NCBI GenBank assembly: GCA_937890835.1
Contig: CALADF010000044.1
Location: 1 to 64,000, forward strand
Origin: an uncultured bacterium
GTDB taxonomy: Bacteria > Actinomycetota > Coriobacteriia > Coriobacteriales > Eggerthellaceae
Length of the DNA stretch: 64,000 nucleotides
Direction: 5' to 3'
Part shown: positions 26,651-32,949 of the stretch, piece by piece
How positions within the stretch are numbered: position 1 is the stretch's first letter
Layout: each line of letters begins with the position of its first letter
Made by a program: the position numbers and the translations under genes
Notes under the pieces: model-generated
Databases searched by the model: none
What the model was told of the DNA's origin: nothing
The model's input: the letters and a program-made list of their open reading frames with translations, nothing else

Positions 26651-27616
26651 ATGATCTTCAAGCATCTCGTCGAGTTATACGACATCTTGGACTCTCCTGC
26701 GGCGAGCGGCGCTGCGGCGGTGGCGTATCTGCGTTCCATCGATCCGTCCTGCGACGCCGAGACCTACGTGTTGGAGGGTGCGAAGGGGTCGACCGACATG
26801 GTGCGCGTCCGCATTCCCGGCTCGCGCGGCAAATCGGCGGGCGGAGATGCGCCCACTATCGGGCTTTTGGGCCGCCTGGGCGGATTGGGCGCTCGCCCCG
26901 AGCGCATCGGGTTCGTGTCCGACGGCGACGGCGCCTTGGTGGCGCTGGCTTGCGCGGCCAAACTGCTGTCGATGCGCGTGCGCGGCGACGTGCTGCCGGG
27001 CGACGTGATGATCTCCACGCATGTGTGCCCGTGCGCTCCGACGTTTCCCCATAAGCCCGTCGCGTTCATGGGCTCGCCCGTCTCCACGGCGGACGTGAAC
27101 CGCGAGGAGACGGGGTCGGAGGGGGATCTCGACGCCGTGCTGGTGGTGGACACCACCAAGGGGAATCGGATTATGAACGAGCGTGGGTTCATGATTTCCC
27201 CGACGGTCGTCCAGGGCTGCATCATGCGGGTGAGCGAGGATCTGGTCACGCTGATGGAGATCTCGACCGGCAAGCGAGCCCGCACCTACCCGCTCTCCAT
27301 GGCCGACATCACGCCGTATGGAAACGGGCTGTACCACCTGAACTCCATCCTGCAGCCTTCGACCGCCACCTCCGCGCCGACGGTGGGCGTGGCCATCACC
27401 TGCGAGACCGCGGTTCCCGGCTGCGCGACCGGCGCAACGCATCTGGGCGACCTCGACGAGGCGGGCTCGTTCATGATCGAGGTGGCGAAGGCGTTCGGCG
27501 AAGGCGCCTGCTCGTTTTACGATAAAGCCGAGTTCGACCTGTTCCGTGCGCGTTACGGCTCGATGGAGCATCTGCAGGGGATGGGCAACTTGCCTGCGGA
27601 AAACCCCGAGGCGTAA
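26651..27616 (+). CDS. DUF1177 protein
   Basis: 321 aa from ATG 26651 (AAAGG upstream). Matches the DUF1177 pattern: FKHLVELYDILDSPAASG at the start, GDVLPGDVMISTHVCPCAPT, HKPVAFMGSPV, NREE, VDTTKGNRIMNERGF and TCETAVPGCATGATH. The histidine and cysteine-rich segment THVCPCAP and the acidic residues resemble metal-peptidase-like folds, but no reaction is known. DUF1177 genes commonly sit with DUF917 and HyuA-like genes, so it is taken as part of the same pathway. Confidence 0.8.
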   Translation: MIFKHLVELYDILDSPAASGAAAVAYLRSIDPSCDAETYVLEGAKGSTDMVRVRIPGSRGKSAGGDAPTIGLLGRLGGLGARPERIGFVSDGDGALVALACAAKLLSMRVRGDVLPGDVMISTHVCPCAPTFPHKPVAFMGSPVSTADVNREETGSEGDLDAVLVVDTTKGNRIMNERGFMISPTVVQGCIMRVSEDLVTLMEISTGKRARTYPLSMADITPYGNGLYHLNSILQPSTATSAPTVGVAITCETAVPGCATGATHLGDLDEAGSFMIEVAKAFGEGACSFYDKAEFDLFRARYGSMEHLQGMGNLPAENPEA

Positions 27617-27760
27617 AGACGCGGGATCTTGCGCGCGGAGGGCGCCTGCTTTTCGCGGGCGTCGCCGCTGCGCGTTGCTCCGCTTCTGACGGGGCCTACG
27701 GACGTGGCTATCGCAGGCTCCTCGCGGGCGCCCGCTTTCCTCCTTCGGTCGGTTCTTGGT

Positions 27761-27794
27761 GTGCCCGATATTCCCATTTGGGAATATCGGGCAC
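27761..27794. repeat. perfect 16-bp inverted repeat containing operator A of the orphan hipB-like locus
   Basis: Arms 27761-27776 and 27779-27794 (left arm GTGCCCGATATTCCCA) pair perfectly around TT. Its core TTCCCATTTGGGAA (27771-27784) has the 5-4-5 form of the hipB operators at 8.6 kb. There is no T-run next to it. Confidence 0.75.
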
Positions 27795-27808
27795 GGATTG
27801 GGAGAATA

Positions 27809-27822
27809 ATTCCAAATGGGAA
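27809..27822. promoter_or_regulatory. operator B, orphan hipB-like locus
   Basis: ATTCCAAATGGGAA, 5-4-5 arrangement with a degenerate left arm; its centre is 38 bp from operator A. Confidence 0.5.
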
Positions 27823-27847
27823 GATCTAGCCTGTTTTAGCCAGCGTG

Positions 27848-27861
27848 ATCCCATCTGGGAA
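27848..27861. promoter_or_regulatory. operator C, orphan hipB-like locus
   Basis: ATCCCATCTGGGAA, one mismatch from the palindrome; its centre is 39 bp from operator B. The 38/39 spacing is the same as in the intact hipBA locus. Confidence 0.55.
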
Positions 27862-27885
27862 GATCTGAGAAGAGAGGCGGTCTTT

Positions 27886-28242
27886 GTGGAGGTGATTGCT
27901 GCCTGCGAATCTCGTAATGTTGATGGCAAGATCAGAGGTGCGGAAGATCTCGGCGTCGTTATACGCAAGCGCAGGATCAAGCTGGGTCTGGCGTGGGTTC
28001 AGCTTGCCGAAGTGCGTCGTTGCTCGCCGCGATTCGTAGGAGAGCTTGAGCGAGGCGTTGCCGGGGGCAACGTCAAGCAGGTCATCCCTGCTTGCAAAAT
28101 GCCGGAGATAGACCTGTTCGCGAAGGCGAGGGGCGAGCAACTGGTAGGTTGGCTTGTTTTACTTTCGGACGATTTTTGTGGCTGCCTCGGCGGCTTCTTT
28201 TCCGTGTTTTGCGATGAACGTAACCGTAGCCGCCAAGCCTAA
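27886..28242 (+). CDS. orphan HipB-like HTH protein, probably decaying
   Basis: About 118 aa from GTG 27886 (ribosome site weak; no ATG in the expected place after operator C). Residues about 18-80 align by eye with the HipB at 8724: GAEDLGVVIRKRRIKLGLAWVQLAEVRRCSPRFVGELERG against DMGRVIRARRKELGYTQVEVAEMMGFSPRLVGEIERG. No hipA follows; instead the frame runs on past the usual end and overlaps the convergent gene at 28159, consistent with a lost stop codon. It may still bind the three operators and cross-talk with the intact locus. Confidence 0.55.
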   Translation: MEVIAACESRNVDGKIRGAEDLGVVIRKRRIKLGLAWVQLAEVRRCSPRFVGELERGVAGGNVKQVIPACKMPEIDLFAKARGEQLVGWLVLLSDDFCGCLGGFFSVFCDERNRSRQA

Positions 28243-28500
28243 GGAGACGGTTGCGATGACTTTTTTGCCCGCATCCTCCCTTCTTGCTTTCTTATCGGCA
28301 CGTTCGGCCTCGCATGCGCTGCAAAGTTTATGATCGGGGCCTTGATCAATTACGGGGCCAAGGCAGCCTTTGCAGGCGAAGGTTAACTCGCTGCCGCATG
28401 CCGTGCAAAATCTATCAGCAGCGGAATAGCGATGATCCTTGCGATTCTTATTATGTTCGCAATTGCAATTTGAGCAGCATTTTATGCGGGAATCCTTCAT
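28159..28500 (-). CDS. zinc-ribbon protein with a membrane or amphipathic C-terminal helix
   Basis: 113 aa. Cysteine pairs CCSNCNC, CTACGSE, CKGCLG and CSACEAE form at least two zinc ribbons in residues 8-65. KKVIATVSLGLAATVTFIAKHG near residue 80-100 is hydrophobic and could be one membrane helix. ATG 28500 lies 3 bp after the TAA of the 28504 gene, so the two are one transcript. Base composition is lower in GC than in neighbours. Function unknown. Confidence 0.65.
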   Translation of the reverse strand: MKDSRIKCCSNCNCEHNKNRKDHRYSAADRFCTACGSELTFACKGCLGPVIDQGPDHKLCSACEAERADKKARREDAGKKVIATVSLGLAATVTFIAKHGKEAAEAATKIVRK

Positions 28501-28503
28501 AAC

Positions 28504-29532
28504 TTAGTCCTCCTCGGGGGTCGTGTCGAGATAAAACGTGTTTGCGGTTTCGAGGTTTGACTCGAGTGATTTAACGCTGGAGAGGATACGCGCTCGCTTT
28601 TCCCAGACGCCTCCTTTGAGCAGGTTGTCTGCCCTGTCGAATTCAGCGAGGCGGGGCGCATTCGGGGTGATGGTTCGCTCAAGGAGCTTTCCGTATTCTC
28701 CGATGGTTGCGAGCATTGCGGGCAGCTCTTCTTCTTCGTAATATACGGTCGCTTTTAAAAGAGCGGCTTTGTGAATGACCTCGAAGCTCTTGTTAATGCT
28801 CGCCATGCGGGCTTCGATTTCTTCGGCTTGCTTTCCGCGCTTGGTTTTGTAGCCGCCGTCAATTAGGTAGAGCAGATCTTCCTCAAGTTGTTTGGCGAGT
28901 TGAGCGGAAGCGTCGCTTAGGGATTTAAGCGCTTGGGCGGATATTGTGGCCTTGAGTAAGGGATCTCGAATTACCCGAGCCTCGAGAAATAGGCTTTCGC
29001 CTGCGTAATATAGGCCAAGGCGATCATTTTGCTGGCCTCTTAATACGCTTTCGACGTCTTTGCTTATGGCATCGATGGCTTCTGCCATTTCTTCGAGTTG
29101 CTCTTTTATTGATTGAATTTGAAATGCGGTGACAGCTTCAGCGGGACTGATGCCCTGCTCCGTGAGTTCCTCGCTGATGGATAATTTGCTGCCGTAGCGA
29201 TTGCTCTCGTCTCTAAGTTGAGCGTACAAACGTCCATCTTTTCCCTTGTCGAGCTTTATCAGCCCCTTATCGAGAGCCTCTTTGATTTCGGGCGTTATGT
29301 TTACGACGTAGCGCGTGGATGGGTCGTTCGCGGGCTTCAGTCCATCAGCTATGCCTGTTGCCATGATGACATCCGCAACTCGTTCGACAATTGCGCGCGA
29401 TCGGCTCTCCTTCGATGCGATTACTGATCTGAAGGTATCGATTGCGTTTTCTTGGTTGGTTGAGTCTGGGTCATTTTGGCGGGATTGATCCAGTTTGCCG
29501 ACATTGTTGGGCAATATGCTGTGCATGGTCAT
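28504..29532 (-). CDS. hypothetical coiled-coil protein, 342 aa
   Basis: Start ATG 29532, or 29526 with GAGATGACC upstream. No domain recognised. Residues about 70-115 (RYVVNITPEIKEALDKGLIKL, then a lysine/glycine run) look like a small beta/alpha domain; IQSIKEQLEEMAEAIDAISKDVESVL at about 140-165 and two later helices are coiled-coil in character. No signal peptide. GC is about 50%, against 60% or more around it, and it pairs with the zinc-ribbon gene downstream, which suggests a transferred two-gene cassette. Confidence 0.65.
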   Translation of the reverse strand: MTMHSILPNNVGKLDQSRQNDPDSTNQENAIDTFRSVIASKESRSRAIVERVADVIMATGIADGLKPANDPSTRYVVNITPEIKEALDKGLIKLDKGKDGRLYAQLRDESNRYGSKLSISEELTEQGISPAEAVTAFQIQSIKEQLEEMAEAIDAISKDVESVLRGQQNDRLGLYYAGESLFLEARVIRDPLLKATISAQALKSLSDASAQLAKQLEEDLLYLIDGGYKTKRGKQAEEIEARMASINKSFEVIHKAALLKATVYYEEEELPAMLATIGEYGKLLERTITPNAPRLAEFDRADNLLKGGVWEKRARILSSVKSLESNLETANTFYLDTTPEED

Positions 29533-29658
29533 CTCTTTTCACTCGAGACTCGCAACGAGGAGATTGCTTGGCTATCTCTTCATGGCATAAATAATGGATG
29601 CTTTTGATGGATCTGTCCATAGTGGGTGAGCATCGCTCTTTCGAGGTTGCGCCTTCCG

Positions 29659-30513
29659 CTAGTACCTGCCGTCGAGTTCTTGGGTCAAGCGCTTGATGGC
29701 GGCGCGTGTGTTCGCGAGCGTTTTCGTGTAGAAGTGCGCGCCCGACCTCACGCCGATGTCGAGGCCGACTTCCGCCTTCTTGTACCACTCCAACGCCTTT
29801 TCGGGGTCGAACGCGCAGCCGATGCCGTTCTCGTGCGCGTCGGCCAAGCGCAGCGCGATGCTTCCCCACGCGTGAGGCGGCATGCCGTCTTTCAGTTCGA
29901 AGGCGCGTGTGTACCACGCGAAGGCCTTCTCGGGATCTGCCTCGCAGCCGACGCCGCGCTTGCACAGGTCGCCGAGCTTGTAGCACGCCTCCGCGTCGCC
30001 GTGCTCGGCGGCGTAAGAGAAGCATTCGAACGCGCGTTGCTCGCGAGGGTAGGGGCGCGTGTAGTCTTCGACGTTTTCGGTTTGTCGGTGGTCGACGAAG
30101 TAGCGCCCTTCGCATCGATCGTAGCTGTAGATGTAGCCGAGGTCGACATATGCGTCGACGTTTCCCTTCGCCGCCGCGTGCAGGTAGAGGATTTCCGCCG
30201 CTTGGAAGCACTCGACGCGTGCGTGGCGGTCTTCCGCGTCGGTGTAGCTCATGCCCTCGCGGTAGTAGTCGGCGCCGTACGACACGGCGATGCTGCCGTC
30301 GGGGTCGGCCATGTCCTCCCAGGGGTAGACCATGACGTACGTGCGCCCGTGGTTTTCCCCGTCGTCTCCGATCAGGCGCTGCGTGATCCAGATGCCGGGG
30401 ATGGGGTCGTTGCTGCCGTACCAGCTCTGATCGATCTCGAACACGGGCGCATCCGAGCGAATACGCTCTCTGCCGTTGGTGAACAGGGCGTTTTCATCGC
30501 TTGCATTAGTCAA
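29659..30513 (-). CDS. Sel1-repeat (TPR-like) protein
   Basis: 284 aa from a TTG start that overlaps the end of the HIRAN gene by 8 nt (TTGACTAA). At least three Sel1-like repeats are visible: YLHAAAKGNVDAYVDLGYIY, CFSYAAEHGDAEACYKLGDL with CKRGVGCEADPEKAFAWYTRA, and IALRLADAHENGIGCAFDPEKALEWYKKA. Sel1 repeats are protein-binding scaffolds. The N-terminal 90 residues are not repeat-like. Third gene of the J-like, HIRAN, Sel1 operon. Confidence 0.8.
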   Translation of the reverse strand: MTNASDENALFTNGRERIRSDAPVFEIDQSWYGSNDPIPGIWITQRLIGDDGENHGRTYVMVYPWEDMADPDGSIAVSYGADYYREGMSYTDAEDRHARVECFQAAEILYLHAAAKGNVDAYVDLGYIYSYDRCEGRYFVDHRQTENVEDYTRPYPREQRAFECFSYAAEHGDAEACYKLGDLCKRGVGCEADPEKAFAWYTRAFELKDGMPPHAWGSIALRLADAHENGIGCAFDPEKALEWYKKAEVGLDIGVRSGAHFYTKTLANTRAAIKRLTQELDGRY

Positions 30514-30910
30514 CTAACGTCACCTCCATATGAAGCTTGTTCCACCGCCCGCGAACTTCTCTTTCGAAGACGGTGCCCGTGAGTTTTTTTCCTCCGTCCA
30601 TGAGCCGCGCGAGAATCTCGTTGACGTCGCAGGGGACGAAGCCGAGCCTTTTGCCCCCGTGCATGACTTTGATGGCCCATCGGTCGTGCAGGTTGCCCGC
30701 GTCGCGAACGAGCTTCACGTCGGCGGGGAGCTCGATGCCGTCCAAAACGTCATCGATGCCGACGATGTGGCTGGTTCCCGCCACCACGACGTCTTCGCAG
30801 AGCGTGATGGTGGTTGGGAAGGGCATGCCCACGTTCAGGCCCTTGCCCGTCTCGTTCGCGGTGCGCAGCAGCAGGCTTGCGGCTTGCTGCGTGATGGCAA
30901 GGTCACTCAT
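30506..30910 (-). CDS. HIRAN-domain protein
   Basis: 134 aa. The second half has the HIRAN pattern: VKLVRDAGNLHDRWAIKV, GKRLGFVPCDVNEILARLMDGG, then a beta hairpin ending LHMEVTLVD. HIRAN domains, first seen in HIP116/HLTF and Rad5, bind the 3' end of DNA at stalled forks; bacterial stand-alone forms are uncharacterised. ATG 30910 overlaps the J-like stop in ATGAGTGA and its own end overlaps the Sel1 start, so all three are tightly coupled. Confidence 0.78.
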   Translation of the reverse strand: MSDLAITQQAASLLLRTANETGKGLNVGMPFPTTITLCEDVVVAGTSHIVGIDDVLDGIELPADVKLVRDAGNLHDRWAIKVMHGGKRLGFVPCDVNEILARLMDGGKKLTGTVFEREVRGRWNKLHMEVTLVD

Positions 30911-31793
30911 CGCTTCCCTCCTTGAGCTGCTGATAACGTCTTGCGTAATGGTCGCGCGCCCTGCGGTGCTCTTCGGCGCGTGCTTTCAGTTCGTTCACCG
31001 TGTCGGCCACCCAATCGGGATTGTCAAGCTTGTCGCCGAGCAGATAAGGGTCGCTTGATTTGAGCGACTCGAGCTTCTCGCGTGCGACGGAGATGCGCGT
31101 CTCGACCAGCTCGAGCTCCACTGCGGCTTCGCTTTCGCTTGCGGGTTCTCTCTGGTTTTTTCCCAGGTGCCCGGTGGCGGCTTCGACGGAACGCAGAAGA
31201 TCGAGGTCGCCATGCTCGTAAGCCGCTTGCGCGATGAGGAAGAAGCGCTCGCACTCCTCCTCACGCCCCGCGTTCGCGTCAGGATGGAGGCGCTTGATGA
31301 GCGTGCGGTGCAGCCTCTTCAGCTCGCGAGCGTCGCGTTCGTTCATTGCATGGGAGGCCGCGCGGTTGCTGAGCGCGTCGAGATAGTCTTGGACGTGCAC
31401 GTTCAGCTGTGCCTCCCATTCTGCGAACTCTCCTTCGAGTTGTTCCTCGATGGCCTGATCTGCGACGCTTTGCCCTCTGTTGACCTGCGCTTGCGCGAGG
31501 GCGAGCTTTCGCTTGGCTCGTCGTGCCTCGATTTCGACCTTGAGAAGATCGTTTTCGAAGCAGGCGATCTTCACGTTGTAATCCTGCAGGATGCGCGGGT
31601 TGACCTGAAGCTCGATGTGATCGATCTCGAAAAGGAGGTCGGCGAGCCTGTCTCGCGCTTGCGCGAGAAGGCGGGGGAGATCGCTCGTATCGGCTGCGAT
31701 GTCGCTTGTGGGGAAGGGGTTGCCGGGCGTCGGCGCGTCGGTGTCTCGGCGTGTTGCGCTCCCTGCCTGCGTCTGGTGCTCGTTTTCGGCCAT
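30903..31793 (-). CDS. J-domain-like coiled-coil protein
   Basis: 296 aa from ATG 31793 with AGGAGGAGCAAC upstream; the frame is open further but without a ribosome site. Residues about 155-200 fit a J-domain: ELKRLHRTLIKRLHPDAN with the HPD tripeptide at 170-172, then FFLIAQAAYEHGDLDLL. A long helical, charged stretch (residues 45-150) and another at 215-290 flank it. J-proteins recruit and stimulate Hsp70 (DnaK). First gene of the operon that continues with HIRAN and Sel1 proteins. Confidence 0.75.
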   Translation of the reverse strand: MAENEHQTQAGSATRRDTDAPTPGNPFPTSDIAADTSDLPRLLAQARDRLADLLFEIDHIELQVNPRILQDYNVKIACFENDLLKVEIEARRAKRKLALAQAQVNRGQSVADQAIEEQLEGEFAEWEAQLNVHVQDYLDALSNRAASHAMNERDARELKRLHRTLIKRLHPDANAGREEECERFFLIAQAAYEHGDLDLLRSVEAATGHLGKNQREPASESEAAVELELVETRISVAREKLESLKSSDPYLLGDKLDNPDWVADTVNELKARAEEHRRARDHYARRYQQLKEGSDE

Positions 31794-32035
31794 GTTGCTC
31801 CTCCTGTTGCGACTTCGGGGCTTTTCGGGTGCTTGCCCGCATTTCGCCCATGGGAGGACTGTACCTTGTTCGCTCCAATGAGAATGTACGTGAAAGCGGA
31901 CAAGCTGATTAGTTTTTTGCTCCACGGTGGCTGCGTCGAGAAAACCAAGAAATGTCCCGTTTCATGGACACGCGGCGACCTCGTTCGGCTGTACCATCGC
32001 TTGCATGAGGAAACGAAGCGATGAGGGGAGAAACC

Positions 32036-32365
32036 ATGGCGGCTCAATCACGCTATATGGACGACTTCAATGTTGCGGGAATGCGCTATTGGGACGGCGC
32101 GACCGTGCTGGATAAACTCAAGCCCGGCAAGAAACTTCGCCTGGTCGCGGAGCCTCGAAACCGACATGATCCGAACGCGGTCGCCATCTATCGCAAGGAC
32201 GTGAAGATCGGGTACGTGCCTCGGGCCAATAACGCGATGATCGCCCAGCTGCTGCGTTTCGGCCATCACGACGTGGTGGAATGCCGGATCCTCAAGGTCG
32301 ATTCCAAGGCGGACACTTGGAATCAGGTGCGCGTCGGGTTGTACATGGTGGACAAGACGGCGTAA
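32036..32365 (+). CDS. second HIRAN-domain protein
   Basis: 109 aa from ATG 32036 (AGGGGAG upstream). FNVAGMRYWDGATVLDKLKPG, LRLVAEPRNRHDPNAVAIYRKDVKIGYVPRANN and a final beta strand QVRVGLYMVD give a nearly complete HIRAN domain with nothing else attached. It is divergent from the J-like/HIRAN/Sel1 operon (243 bp between starts), so the two HIRAN genes may share control. Confidence 0.78.
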   Translation: MAAQSRYMDDFNVAGMRYWDGATVLDKLKPGKKLRLVAEPRNRHDPNAVAIYRKDVKIGYVPRANNAMIAQLLRFGHHDVVECRILKVDSKADTWNQVRVGLYMVDKTA

Positions 32366-32373
32366 GACGGCGG

Positions 32374-32403
32374 CGCCCCGCATTCGGGGGAATACGGGGC
32401 GCA
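32374..32403. terminator. possible bidirectional terminator hairpin
   Basis: GCGCCCCG and CGGGGCGC arms, extended by ATTC/GAAT around GGGG, with one mismatch. It lies between two convergent genes; there is no clear T-run, so the assignment is tentative. Confidence 0.45.
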
Positions 32404-32442
32404 TGGGCGGTTTGGGTTAGAACGCGCCGGGTCGCCTTCGGC

Positions 32443-32946
32443 TTATGCCAACGCACGGGCTGCGGCTGCGGCCTTCGCCTCCATGGCTTCGTTGGCACCT
32501 TCGAACGAAAGCGCGCCGGTGGGGCAGTTGCGAACGCAGGCGGGCTCGAGTCCGAATTGCGTGCGGGCGTAGCAGCCGTCGCATTTCTGCATCTTTCCGT
32601 CGCTTCCGAAGCGAGGTGCGCCGAAGGGGCAGGCCATCGCGCAGGCGTGGCAGCCGATGCACAGGCTCTTGCGCACGATGACGTTGCCGGTCGCAGCGTC
32701 GCGAACGATGGCTCCCGCAGGACATGCGCCGATGCATGCGGCGTCCTCGCATTGCATGCAGGCGATGGATACGTTCACCTCGCCCGCGCGTTCGCCCCGT
32801 TCGGGGATATGCTCTATGCGGCGCCACGAGAGGGCGTCCCTGACGGTATCGAGGTCGTTTTGATCCATGCACGAAACCACGCACGAGTAGCATCCGATGC
32901 ACAGTTCCGATTTGAAGATGATGGACTTGCGGTTTTTGCCGGTCAT
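32443..32946 (-). CDS. four-cluster 4Fe-4S electron-transfer subunit (DmsB-like)
   Basis: 167 aa. Four cysteine groups in the DmsB/NrfC order: C16-C19-C22-C26 (CIGCYSCVVSC), CMQCEDAACIGACP, CIGCHACAMACPFGAP, and CDGCYARTQFGLEPACVRNCP. It carries electrons to or from the molybdenum subunit, whose gene ends 3 bp upstream. No membrane anchor (DmsC-like) gene follows, unlike DMSO reductase operons. Confidence 0.9.
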   Translation of the reverse strand: MTGKNRKSIIFKSELCIGCYSCVVSCMDQNDLDTVRDALSWRRIEHIPERGERAGEVNVSIACMQCEDAACIGACPAGAIVRDAATGNVIVRKSLCIGCHACAMACPFGAPRFGSDGKMQKCDGCYARTQFGLEPACVRNCPTGALSFEGANEAMEAKAAAAARALA

Positions 32947-32949
32947 GGT

